A stretch of DNA of 64,000 bases, from the NCBI RefSeq assembly GCF_009184865.1, contig NZ_CP045096.1:1736001-1800000 (forward strand), in the 5' to 3' direction. Of this stretch, positions 1-7,494 are shown in pieces; position 1 is the stretch's first letter, and each line of letters opens with the position of its first letter. The notes beneath the pieces are model-generated. The model searched no databases, was not told the DNA's origin, and worked only from the letters and a program-made list of their open reading frames with translations. Source of the stretch: Streptomyces phaeolivaceus (GTDB lineage Bacteria > Actinomycetota > Actinomycetes > Streptomycetales > Streptomycetaceae). A program made the position numbers and the translations under genes.

Positions 1-1103
1 ATCTGGCTGGTGCCCTCGTAGAGGGTCATCACGCGGGCGTCGCGCAGGAGTTTTCCGGCCGGGTACTCGTCGATGTAGCCGTAACCCCCGAAGACCTGGA
101 GGGAGTTGTTCGCGGCGCGGACGGCGGCCTCGGAGGCGAAGAGCTTGGCCTTGCTCGCCTCGGTGGCGAACGGCTGCCCCCGGTCGACGAGATCGGCGAC
201 GCGCCAGGTCAGCAGGCGGGCCGCGTCGACGTCGACCGCGATGTCGCTGAGGAGTTCCTGGACGAGCTGGTGGTGGGCGATGGGCCTGCCGAACTGCTCG
301 CGCTCGCCCGCGTACCGGACCGCCACGTCCAGCGCGGCCTGGGCGATGCCGACACAGCCGGCCGCGACCGACATACGGCCCTTGGCGAGGGCGGACATGG
401 CGACGCCGAACCCCTTGCCCTCGGGGCCGAGCATCGCGGAGGCGGGGACCCGGACGCCTTCGAGGACCAGTTCGGCGGTGGCCTGGCCGCGCAGACCGAG
501 CTTGCCGTGGAGGGCGCGGCGGGTCAGGCCGGGGGTGTCGGCGGGGACGAGGAAGGCGGAGATCCCCTGGTGGCCGGGGGTGTCGGTGGAGCGGGCGAAG
601 AGGAGGACGACATCGGCCCAGGTGCCGTTGGTGATGAACGTCTTGGTGCCGCTGATGACGTAGTCGCCGCCCTCCCGGACCGCGCGCGTGGTGAGGTTGC
701 CCGCGTCGGAGCCGGTGCCGGGTTCGGTGAGGCCGAAGCAGCCGACGTACTCCCCCGCCGTGAGCCCCGGCAGCCAGCGGCGCTTCTGCTCCTCGTCGCC
801 CCAGGCCGCGATCGTCTTCGCGACCAGGCCGAGGGAGACGGAGACGATGCCGCGCACGGAGGAGTCGCCGCGGCCCAGTTCCTCGGTGACCAGGCAGTAC
901 GCCAGGTGGTCGCCGCCGGAGCCGCCGCACTCCTCGTCGACGGTGAGTCCCAGGAAGCCGACCTCGCCGAGCTTCTTCACGATGCCCCGGTCGACGCTCT
1001 CCGCGCGGTCCCAGGCGATGACGTGCGGGGCGATCTCGCGCGCGACGAAGTCCCTCGCGAGCCGGCGTACGGCGGTCTGCTCCTCGCTGAGCTCCAGGTT
1101 CAC
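1..1103 (-). CDS. Acyl-CoA dehydrogenase (C-terminus cut by window edge)
   Basis: FAD-dependent acyl-CoA dehydrogenase, which oxidises an acyl-CoA to the 2-enoyl-CoA. About 367 residues are visible. They include the family motif around CFGLTEPGTGSDAGN (flavin/substrate binding), the FITNGTWAD segment, the second signature EREQFGRPIAHHQ and a final LYEGTSQ, whose Glu is the usual catalytic base of short/medium-chain enzymes. Only the last few residues are missing. The start is taken as GTG (protein begins VNLELSEEQ), because family homology begins there. It is divergent from the TetR gene, with a 21-bp operator-like site between them. A related site precedes the aldehyde dehydrogenase gene, so all three are probably co-regulated. 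The substrate is not identifiable. Confidence 0.93.
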   Translation of the reverse strand, partial: MNLELSEEQTAVRRLARDFVAREIAPHVIAWDRAESVDRGIVKKLGEVGFLGLTVDEECGGSGGDHLAYCLVTEELGRGDSSVRGIVSVSLGLVAKTIAAWGDEEQKRRWLPGLTAGEYVGCFGLTEPGTGSDAGNLTTRAVREGGDYVISGTKTFITNGTWADVVLLFARSTDTPGHQGISAFLVPADTPGLTRRALHGKLGLRGQATAELVLEGVRVPASAMLGPEGKGFGVAMSALAKGRMSVAAGCVGIAQAALDVAVRYAGEREQFGRPIAHHQLVQELLSDIAVDVDAARLLTWRVADLVDRGQPFATEASKAKLFASEAAVRAANNSLQVFGGYGYIDEYPAGKLLRDARVMTLYEGTSQ

Positions 1104-1134
1104 GCGGCCCGCCCGCCTCTCGTTCGTAGGCAAT

Positions 1135-1155
1135 TAAATTACCACTGCTAGTTTT
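1135..1155. promoter_or_regulatory. Operator-like site 1 of the TetR/dehydrogenase regulon
   Basis: On the minus strand the site reads AAAACTAGC, then a 5-nt core, then GTAATTTA-like sequence. It matches the perfect inverted repeat at 5847-5867 at about 16 of 21 positions. It lies in the short gap between the acyl-CoA dehydrogenase and TetR starts, just upstream of the TetR -10 element. A shared 21-bp palindrome at both enzyme units is the basis for calling it an operator; the protein bound is inferred. Confidence 0.6.
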
Positions 1156-1180
1156 AGGGTGCGGCCCTACTATGTGCGCC

Positions 1181-1837
1181 ATGGCCCGACCGCGCAAGCC
1201 CCTGCTGAGCACCGACCGCATCGTGGAGACGGCGCGGGCGCTGGTGGACGCGGAGGGGCTGGCGGCGGTCTCCACGCGGCGGCTCGCCGCCGAGCTGGGG
1301 GTGAGCGGGCCCTCGCTCTACAACCACTTCCGCACGATGGACCAGATCCTGGAGGCGGTCGCCGACTCGGTGAGCGCGCAGGTCGATCTGTCGATGTTCG
1401 AGGACGGCCGGGACTGGCGGACCGCGCTGCACGACTGGGCGGTCTCCTACCGGGCCGCGCTGCGCGACCATCCGAACATCGTGCCCGTCCTCGCCCGGGG
1501 GCCCGGCCGACGGCCCGCCGGTCTGCGGGTCGCCGACGTCGTCTTCGGGGCGATGGTCGAGGCGGGCTGGCCGGCGGCCCAGGCCACGTCCGTCGGGGCG
1601 TTGCTGCGATACTTCGTCATGGGCTCCGCGATCGGGTCGTTCGCCGGGGGCTTCGTCGACGACGAGAGCGCGTACGACCCGGCCGACTATCCCCATCTCG
1701 GGCAGGCCCACCTGCTGGCCGAGCAGCAGGAGAAGGTGGACGAGCGGGCCTTCGAGATGGGGCTGCGGGCGCTGCTGGACGGGCTGGAGCAGCAGTACGA
1801 GCGGGTGGGGCCCAGGCCTCCCCAGGTAGGCGTCTGA
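1181..1837 (+). CDS. TetR/AcrR family transcriptional regulator
   Basis: A 218-residue one-component repressor. The N-terminal helix-turn-helix (about residues 10-56) has the typical LAAELGVSGPSLYNHFRTMDQ recognition region. The C-terminal half is a TetR ligand/dimerisation domain with no obvious close class. ATG at 1181 is preferred to ATG at 1172: a -10-like TACTAT (1168-1173) ends 7 nt before it, the usual arrangement of a leaderless Streptomyces transcript, and 1172 would lie inside that hexamer. It is divergent from the acyl-CoA dehydrogenase and shares operator-like site 1 with it, so autoregulation and control of that gene are likely. The ligand is unknown, possibly an acyl-CoA or aldehyde. 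Confidence 0.9.
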   Translation: MARPRKPLLSTDRIVETARALVDAEGLAAVSTRRLAAELGVSGPSLYNHFRTMDQILEAVADSVSAQVDLSMFEDGRDWRTALHDWAVSYRAALRDHPNIVPVLARGPGRRPAGLRVADVVFGAMVEAGWPAAQATSVGALLRYFVMGSAIGSFAGGFVDDESAYDPADYPHLGQAHLLAEQQEKVDERAFEMGLRALLDGLEQQYERVGPRPPQVGV

Positions 1838-1880
1838 AAACCGCGAGCCCCGGCGGTGGTCCCCCGCCCAGCCTCGACCC

Positions 1881-2910
1881 ATGACGAACACCCCCCGGGT
1901 CACGCCCACCCGTAAGGTCGAGCTGCTCGCGGCGGGGGCGGCTGCCGTCACCGTCGTGTTGTGGGCGTCGGCGTTCGTGTCGATCCGGAGCGCCGGTGAG
2001 GCGTACTCGCCGGGCGCGCCGGCACTCGGGCGGCTGCCGGCCGGGGCGGTGGCCCTGGGCGCGATCTGGCTGTGGCGCAAGGAAGGGTTGCCGCCGAGGG
2101 CCGTGTGGCGGGGTATCGCGGTGTCCGGGGTGTTGTGGTTCGGGTTCTGCATGGTCGCCCTGAACTGGGGCGAGCAGCAGGTCGCCGCGGGTACGGCCGC
2201 GCTGGTCGTGAACATCGGGCCGATCCTGATCGCCCTGCTCGGCGCCCGGCTGCTGGGCGACGCGATGCCGCCCCGGCTGCGCGCCGGAATGGCGGTGTCG
2301 TTCGCGGGCGCGGTCGCCGTGGGTCTGTCGATGTCCGGCGAGGGCGGTGCCTCGGTGCTGGGCGTCGTCCTCTGTGTGCTCACGGCGTTCGGGTACGCGG
2401 CCGGGGTCGTCGCGCAGAAGCCCGCGCTGGGTGCGGCGAGCCCGCTCCGGGTGACCATCTTCGGCTGTCTCGTCGGCGCGGATGGGGGCCCCTCCCGCTC
2501 GAGCGCAGCCGAGAGTGGGGGAGTGTCCGCCGTTCGCCGGGCAGTTGGTGCGGGAGGCGGCCGACGCGCCGCTCTCCGCGACCCTCAACATGGTGTACCT
2601 GGGCGTGTTCCCGACCGCCCTCGCCTTCACCACCTGGGCCTACGCCCTGGCCCGGACGACCGCGAGCCGGATGGGCGCGACCACGTACGCCGTGCCCGCG
2701 CTGGTCGTGCTGATGTCCTGGCTGGCGCTGGGCGAGGTCCCGGGTCCGCTCACACCGGCCGGTGGCGCGCTGTGCCTGGCGGGGGTGGCGGTGTCCCGGT
2801 CCCCGGCGCGGACCCGGACGCCTACCCGGGAGGCCGTGCCCGGGGACGGGGCCGCGGCGCCGGATGTCGTTCCGGCACCGCGACCCGGGCCGTCGGGTCA
2901 GGTCGCGTAG
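1881..2910 (+). pseudogene. EamA/DMT-family transporter, frameshifted by a repeat element
   Basis: The first part, from ATG 1881, is an EamA permease with about six hydrophobic helices (WASAFVSIRSAGEAYSPG, LVVNIGPILIALLGARLLG). Homology stops at GCLVGA (about 2480). It resumes in the +1-shifted frame near 2524 with PFAGQLVREA, then LNMVYLGVFPTALAFTTWAY to the end at 2910. The two halves together make one normal-length, 10-helix transporter of about 330 residues. A 43-bp palindromic element sits exactly at the break and changes the frame. The unbroken reading frame from 1881 would give a nonsense C-terminus, so the product is very probably non-functional. A sequencing artefact is unlikely because the extra DNA is a recognisable repeat. 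Confidence 0.85.
2481..2523. repeat. Short palindromic element inside the EamA gene
   Basis: An imperfect hairpin: a CCTCCCGCTCG arm, a short AGCGCAGC loop, then CGAGAGTGGGGGAG. It is about 43 bp, not a multiple of three, and lies exactly where EamA homology is interrupted. The core closely matches the element at 60731-60763 on the opposite strand (shared CCCGCT...CGAGCG...GTGGGG order). It resembles the abundant short palindromes of Streptomyces genomes. It encodes no transposase. Confidence 0.7.
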
Positions 2911-2931
2911 GGCCGATGGGGCCCAGGGGCC

Positions 2932-3075
2932 CTAACCGTCCGTTCGGGAGCCCGCCCTCCCCGCGAGGATCTTGATCGGGACCAGCGCGATCACCGAGGC
3001 GAGGGCCGCGGCGGTGGCCACCTTGCGGTGGCTCTGGGGGCGGGTCGTGGTGACGGGGGAGGGAGCGGTGTCCAT
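2932..3075 (-). CDS. Small membrane protein, 47 residues
   Basis: ATG at 3075 is preceded by GGAG about 10 nt upstream and opens a 47-codon frame ending at TAG. The peptide has a polar, basic N-terminus (MDTAPSPVTTTRPQSHRK), one hydrophobic helix (ATAAALASVIALVPIKILAG, about residues 21-40) and a short basic tail. No family is recognised. Two inverted repeats at 3102-3140 lie directly upstream and could form its control region. It lies between the broken EamA gene and the alcohol dehydrogenase operon. The call rests on start/RBS quality and the membrane-helix pattern only. Confidence 0.5.
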   Translation of the reverse strand: MDTAPSPVTTTRPQSHRKVATAAALASVIALVPIKILAGRAGSRTDG

Positions 3076-3101
3076 GCGAGCACACTCCGATGGGTGCGGG
3101 G

Positions 3102-3140
3102 ACGTTCCGGGGAACGTACTGACCAGACGGTATGTAGGTC
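3102..3140. promoter_or_regulatory. Two inverted repeats upstream of the small membrane protein
   Basis: The first is ACGTTCC-GG-GGAACGT (3102-3117), a perfect 7-bp inverted repeat. The second is TGACC, 12 nt, GGTCA (3120-3141 region), containing CATACCGTCTGGTC on the minus strand. That half-site shares CATACCG with the perfect palindrome at 13479-13496. These look like repressor sites, but no regulator can be assigned. Confidence 0.35.
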
Positions 3141-3180
3141 AACGGTCGTGCGCGGGTGGCTTCGCCGGGCGGGGGGGTGC

Positions 3181-3274
3181 GTTGTCGGGTGCGGGGAGGG
3201 CATTGTCGGGTGCGGGGGGTGCGTTGTCGGGTGCGAGGGGTGGGGGCTGGTCGCGCGGTTCCCCGCGCCCCTGG
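3181..3274. repeat. 21-bp-period direct repeats plus Streptomyces-type extragenic hairpin
   Basis: Three near-identical 14-mers (GTTGTCGGGTGCGG and variants) begin at 3181, 3202 and 3223, a period of exactly 21 bp. They are followed by a GC-rich core, GGGGCTGGTCGCGCGGTT then CCCCGCGCCCCTGG, ending 23 bp after the alcohol dehydrogenase stop (transcription comes from the right). The same repeat-plus-core arrangement occurs twice, in opposite orientation, at 57902-58077. It may terminate the dehydrogenase operon, but the stem is not a clean intrinsic terminator. Confidence 0.6.
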
Positions 3275-3296
3275 AGACCAGGCCCCTGCGGGCCCG

Positions 3297-4382
3297 TCAG
3301 AAGGTCACCAGCGCCCGGCCGCCCTTGCCCGCTCGCATGTTGTCGAAGGCCACCGGGATGTCGTCCAGGGAGATGCGGTCGGTCACCAGGGCGGACAGGT
3401 CCAGGCTGCCCGCGGTGATGTGGTCCGCGAGGATCGGGACGTCGCGGGCCGGGTCGGAGTTGCCGTAGACGCAGCCGGCGAGGGTGCGGCCCCAGTGGAA
3501 GAGCTCCAGCGCGTTGAAGGTGACCTGCTGGTCCTTGCCACCGATGCCGACGACCGTGGTGCGGCCACCGCGTCGGGTCGACTCCCAGGCCGTGCGGATG
3601 GTGACCGCCCGGCCGACGCACTCCACGGCCACGTCCACACCCTGCTTGCCGGTGAGGCCACGAATCTCACGGGCGGTGTTCTCGGAGGCGACGACGTACT
3701 CCGTGGCCCCCGCCGCCCGCGCCAGTTCCTCCTTCGCCGGGGAGACGTCCACGGCGACGATCCGGGACGCGCCGGCGATCCGCGCCGCCTGCAGTGCGGC
3801 CAGTCCGACACCGCCCACCCCGAACACGGCGACCGTCTCGCCCTCCCGGACCCGCGCCGAGTGGTGGACGGCGCCGTAGCCGGTGAGCACGGCGCAGCCG
3901 AGCAGGGCCGCGTCGGTGAGCGGGACGCCGTCCGGGGCGGGGAGCACGCACCCGGCGGCCACGACCGTCTCCTCCGCGAACGCGGCCACGTTCAGCCCGG
4001 GGTGGAGGTCGGTCCCGTCGGAGGCGCGGCGGGCGTACACGTTGCCGGAGCCGACGAGCGCGTTGGCGCACAGCCATACCTCGCCGAGCGAGCAGGCGTG
4101 GCAACTGCCGCAGGAGGGCGCCCAGTTGAGGACGACTCCGTCGCCGGGTGCGACATGACCGACCCCGTCGCCGACCGCGAGGACCGTGCCCGCGCCCTCG
4201 TGGCCGAGCACGGCGGGCACCGGCACCCGCATGGTGCCGTCGGACAGCGACAGGTCGGAGTGGCAGACCCCGGCGGCGGCGAGCCGCACCCGGACCTGAC
4301 CGGGCCCGGGGTCCGGCAGCTCGATCCCGGTGATCTCCAGCGGGGCACCGACGGCGGGCAGTACGGCAGCGCGAACGGCCAT
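3297..4382 (-). CDS. Zinc-dependent alcohol dehydrogenase, class III-like
   Basis: A 361-residue MDR-superfamily NAD(P)-dependent alcohol dehydrogenase. It has the catalytic-zinc motifs GVCHSDLSLSDG (Cys) and GHEGAGTVLAVGDGVG (His-Glu), the four-cysteine structural zinc loop CGSCHACSLGEVWLC, and the Rossmann motif VFGVGGVGLAALQAA with an acidic residue at VAVDVSPAK suggesting NAD. It starts 38 bp after the aldehyde dehydrogenase stop on the same strand, so the two form an operon that would convert an alcohol to an aldehyde and then an acid. The mycothiol-dependent formaldehyde dehydrogenase family is related, but assignment to it cannot be made by eye. Confidence 0.92.
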   Translation of the reverse strand: MAVRAAVLPAVGAPLEITGIELPDPGPGQVRVRLAAAGVCHSDLSLSDGTMRVPVPAVLGHEGAGTVLAVGDGVGHVAPGDGVVLNWAPSCGSCHACSLGEVWLCANALVGSGNVYARRASDGTDLHPGLNVAAFAEETVVAAGCVLPAPDGVPLTDAALLGCAVLTGYGAVHHSARVREGETVAVFGVGGVGLAALQAARIAGASRIVAVDVSPAKEELARAAGATEYVVASENTAREIRGLTGKQGVDVAVECVGRAVTIRTAWESTRRGGRTTVVGIGGKDQQVTFNALELFHWGRTLAGCVYGNSDPARDVPILADHITAGSLDLSALVTDRISLDDIPVAFDNMRAGKGGRALVTF

Positions 4383-4420
4383 GGGGGTACGACTCTCCTA
4401 CCTGTTTTCCTGGAACCCGG

Positions 4421-5809
4421 TCAGAACTGGAGGGACTTGGTCTGGAGGTACTCCGTCAGGCCGTGCGCGCCCAGCTCGCGCCCCACTCCCGACTGCTTGT
4501 AACCGCCGAACGGGGCCAGCGGGTTGAAGCGTCCGCCGTTGATGTCGACCTGGCCGGTGTCCATCCGGCGGGCGAAGGCCACGGCCTCGCTCTCCTCACC
4601 GGCCCAGACCGCGCCGGCGAGGCCGTAGACCGTGCCGTTGGCGATCCGCAGGGCGTCGTCCTCGTCCTCGTAGCGCAGGATCGACAGGACCGGGCCGAAG
4701 ATCTCCTCCTGGGCGATCGTCATCTCGGGGGTGACATCGGCGAAGACGGTGGGGCTGACGAAGTAGCCCTGCTCGCGCGGGGGTTCGACGCCGCCGGCGA
4801 TCAGGCGGGCTCCCTCGCTCACGCCCGTCTCGATGTAACCCCGCACCCGCTCCCGCTGCTTGGCGTTGACGAGCGGTCCGATGCGGTCGCCGTACTTCGC
4901 GGCGGCCGTCGCCGCCAGTTCGACTGCCTCGTCGTACTGGGCGGTGTGGACGAGCATCCGGGTCCAGGCGCTGCACGTCTGGCCGGAGTTGGACATGACG
5001 TTGGCGACGCCGACGCTCACCGCCTTGGCGAGGTCGGCGCTCGGGAGGATGACGTTGGCGGACTTGCCGCCGAGTTCCAGGGCCACCTTCTTGATCGCGG
5101 CACCGGCGGTCGCGGCGATGCGCCTGCCCACTGCCGTGGAGCCGGTGAAGGAGACCAGGTCGATGCCCTCGTGCTCGGCGAGGGCCTGCCCGGCGACCGG
5201 GCCGAGGCCCGTGACCAGGTTGAACACCCCGGCGGGCAGGCCCGCCTCATGGACGGCCTCCGCGAAGAGCCGTGCGACCAGCGGGGTGTCCTCGGCGGGC
5301 TTGAGGACGACCGTGCAACCGGCGGCGAGGGCCGGGGCGACCTTGGCGACGATCTGGTGCAGCGGGTAGTTCCAGGGGGTGATCGCGCCGACGACGCCGA
5401 TGGGCTCGTGGTGGACGGTCGAGTTGCCGACCCGCTCCTCGAAGGCGTGCTTCGCGGCCAGTTCGGCGTACGAACCGGCGACCGCGACCGGCAGATCCGC
5501 GTGCACCTTCTGGGAGAACGGCAGCGGTGAGCCCAGCTCCGCCGTCACCGTCCGGGCGATCTCCTCCCGGCGCGCGGCGAGCGCGTCGCGCAGGGCGCCG
5601 ATGAGCGCGCCCCGCTCGGCGGGCGGGGCCGCGGCCCAGCCGGGGAGGGCGGCACGGGCGGCGCGCACGGCGGCGTCGACGTCCTCGGCGGTGCCCGCCG
5701 GGACCCGGGCGATCACCTGTTCGTCGGCCGGGTTCACGACCTCGATCGTGTCGGTCCCGGCGGCGGGCCGCCAGGTCCCGCCGATGTACATGCCGTCGTG
5801 TGCCTTCAT
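4421..5809 (-). CDS. NAD(P)-dependent aldehyde dehydrogenase
   Basis: A 462-residue ALDH-superfamily enzyme oxidising an aldehyde to a carboxylate. It has the conserved NYPLHQIVAKVAPALAAGC region, KPAEDTP, the nucleotide-binding FTGSTAVGRRI, the general-base Glu in LELGGKSANV, the catalytic Cys in NSGQTCSAWTRM, and the C-terminal PFGGYKQSGVGRELG motif. ATG at 5809 follows a GGGAGGCAGC ribosome-binding site, so the longer open frame upstream is not used. A perfect 21-bp inverted repeat (5847-5867) lies about 40 bp upstream. First gene of the operon with the alcohol dehydrogenase. Confidence 0.95.
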   Translation of the reverse strand: MKAHDGMYIGGTWRPAAGTDTIEVVNPADEQVIARVPAGTAEDVDAAVRAARAALPGWAAAPPAERGALIGALRDALAARREEIARTVTAELGSPLPFSQKVHADLPVAVAGSYAELAAKHAFEERVGNSTVHHEPIGVVGAITPWNYPLHQIVAKVAPALAAGCTVVLKPAEDTPLVARLFAEAVHEAGLPAGVFNLVTGLGPVAGQALAEHEGIDLVSFTGSTAVGRRIAATAGAAIKKVALELGGKSANVILPSADLAKAVSVGVANVMSNSGQTCSAWTRMLVHTAQYDEAVELAATAAAKYGDRIGPLVNAKQRERVRGYIETGVSEGARLIAGGVEPPREQGYFVSPTVFADVTPEMTIAQEEIFGPVLSILRYEDEDDALRIANGTVYGLAGAVWAGEESEAVAFARRMDTGQVDINGGRFNPLAPFGGYKQSGVGRELGAHGLTEYLQTKSLQF

Positions 5810-5846
5810 CGTGCTGCCTCCCGGGCGGGCGTGGTCGTCCGCCCCA

Positions 5847-5867
5847 AAAACTAGCTCTGATAGTTTT
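5847..5867. promoter_or_regulatory. Operator-like site 2 (perfect inverted repeat) before ALDH
   Basis: Perfect inverted repeat AAAACTA, 7-nt core GCTCTGA, TAGTTTT, in an otherwise GC-rich gap. It shares its left half AAAACTAGC and overall spacing with the site between acyl-CoA dehydrogenase and TetR (1135-1155). The 21-bp size is typical for TetR-family operators. Its position in front of ALDH is consistent with repression of the ALDH-ADH operon by the TetR gene at 1181; that assignment is inferred. Confidence 0.65.
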
Positions 5868-5913
5868 CCGGCACCAGGGGCCCGGGGAGTGAGGCAGGAC
5901 TCGTCGACGCGCC

Positions 5914-6414
5914 TCAGAAGTCGACCCGCTTCCGGTCGTCGACCCGCGCCACCGCCTCCTGCGCGAACGCCTTCAGATAGTCGCCGCGGATCTCCTCGAT
6001 CTTCCGGTCGCTCGCGACGGCCGCCGACACCGGATACAGCAGGATCAGCTCGTACGACCGCTCCTTCTCGATCGTCCCGCTCGCGTCCCGCCACTGCCCT
6101 CGCCCCTCCCGCACGGTCAGCCCGTCCGGGAACCCGGGGGTGATCTCGCGGTCGACGAAGGCCGTGAACTGCCGGTCGGTGACGGCCGGACCGCCGTCGG
6201 GCCGCTCGGTGCCGAACAGCAGCCGCGTCTCGATGTACGGCGTCCCGCGCGCCGGGGCGACCACGGAACCGGTGGGGGCGTCCTCGGCGAGGGTCGCGTA
6301 CGCGGTCGGGGCGGCGACGGTCAGCAGACAGACGGCGGCGGCGAGGGCGACCCGGGCGCGGGTGTGGGTGTGGGCGCGGCGGCGGGTGCGCGGGGAGACG
6401 GGGTGCGAGTTCAT
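5914..6414 (-). CDS. DUF3574 secreted/membrane protein
   Basis: 166 residues. The N-terminus has an Arg/His-rich cytoplasmic stretch and then a hydrophobic segment (VALAAAVCLLTVAAPTAYATL, about residues 22-42), a signal peptide or anchor. The remainder carries the DUF3574 pattern: ETRLLFGTERPDGGPAVTDRQF, then FVDREITPGFPDGLTVREGRGQW and a YELILLYP strand. The family has no firmly known function. It is transcribed in the same direction as the ALDH operon, but the two share no overlap. Confidence 0.8.
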   Translation of the reverse strand: MNSHPVSPRTRRRAHTHTRARVALAAAVCLLTVAAPTAYATLAEDAPTGSVVAPARGTPYIETRLLFGTERPDGGPAVTDRQFTAFVDREITPGFPDGLTVREGRGQWRDASGTIEKERSYELILLYPVSAAVASDRKIEEIRGDYLKAFAQEAVARVDDRKRVDF

Positions 6415-6555
6415 GCGTCCACGTCTAGCGGTAGCTCCGACTCCGGTTCCGTCGGCCGCGCCGGGGGCGGGCCGCGGGTGCGCCCGTACGCCCCCGGGGC
6501 CCGCCGGAGCGTGTATCGCACGCCCCACGCGCTGGTCCACGCCCCGCGCCCCGGT

Positions 6556-7494
6556 TCACGGCTTGCGCGCGGGCTCCCGGGTCGCGGTGAGATGCGCGAA
6601 CACGACCACGTTGCTCGCGTACCCCTTCCGCCGGTCGTACGTCCCGCCGCAGGTGATCAGCCGCAGTTCGGGGCGACCGCGATGGCCGTACACCTCCTTG
6701 CTGGGGAAGCGGTCCTTCTCGTACGACTTGACGGCGTCCACGGTGTAGACGGCGGTCCGGCCGTCGGCCCGCAGGACCTCCACCGGGCGGCCGGGCTTGA
6801 TCGCGTCCAGGGCGGCGAAGACGGCGGGGCCGGTCCGGGTGTCCCGGTGACCGACGACGACCGCCGTTCCGGGCCCGCCGGGCGCGGGCCCCTCCGTGTA
6901 CCAGCCGACGAGCTTGGGCCTGTCGTCCGGCGGCGCGGGAAGCCGCCGTCGCGCGTCGAGGCGCAGCCCTGTCACCGGAGCCTCGATGCCGAGGTAGGGG
7001 ATGGTGACGGTCTTCGCCGGGGAGGCCGGCAGCGTACGGGGCCGGGCGGGCCGCTTCGGCTCGGCCGGCCCGGTGGCGGGCGCGGGGCGCACGGGCTCGG
7101 CGGGCGCCGACGCGGTGGGGGTGCCGGCCGCCGGTGCGGTGGGCGTGGCCGCCGGGACCGGCCTCGTGGGGTCGGTGGTGGCCGGTGCCGTCGGCGGGGC
7201 GGGGGCGGTCCGTTCGGCCCGTCGGCCGGGGGGCGTCGCCGGGGTCGAGGCGCGCGCGGGCTCGTCGGGGGGTGGGGGCGTGAAGTACAGGGACGCCTGG
7301 GCGCGCGGGGCCCCCGCACCACGCGCCCCGGTGTCGGCCCAGGCGGAGCGCGCCCCGGCGGTGTCCGTCCGCTCCCTGTCCTCCGCCAGGTGGACGCCGC
7401 CCACCACCAGCACGACGGTCATCGCGACCGTCCGTGCCAGGCGGTAGGCGCGCGTCCGGTACCAGGGCCTCGGCCGACGTCTACGCGGCGCCAT
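6556..7494 (-). CDS. Class F sortase
   Basis: A 312-residue membrane-anchored transpeptidase. A basic N-terminus is followed by one TM helix (about residues 19-37) and a long Pro/Ala/Thr-rich linker (about 65-150). The C-terminal sortase barrel has the catalytic His in VVVGHRDTRTGPAVF, the catalytic Cys in LRLITCGGTYD and the downstream Arg in RRKGYASNVVVFAHL. This arrangement, with a single N-terminal TM and no C-terminal one, is the class F (actinobacterial) type. Its start overlaps the upstream surface-protein gene by 14 bp, so the two are co-transcribed and translationally coupled. The natural substrates of class F sortases are poorly known; the neighbour is a candidate. Confidence 0.92.
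   Translation of the reverse strand: MAPRRRRPRPWYRTRAYRLARTVAMTVVLVVGGVHLAEDRERTDTAGARSAWADTGARGAGAPRAQASLYFTPPPPDEPARASTPATPPGRRAERTAPAPPTAPATTDPTRPVPAATPTAPAAGTPTASAPAEPVRPAPATGPAEPKRPARPRTLPASPAKTVTIPYLGIEAPVTGLRLDARRRLPAPPDDRPKLVGWYTEGPAPGGPGTAVVVGHRDTRTGPAVFAALDAIKPGRPVEVLRADGRTAVYTVDAVKSYEKDRFPSKEVYGHRGRPELRLITCGGTYDRRKGYASNVVVFAHLTATREPARKP

Noticed and set aside
270..1151. Long plus-strand open frames opposite the acyl-CoA dehydrogenase
   Set aside because: Antisense shadows of a gene with clear motifs; compositions are Gly/Arg/Asp-rich nonsense.
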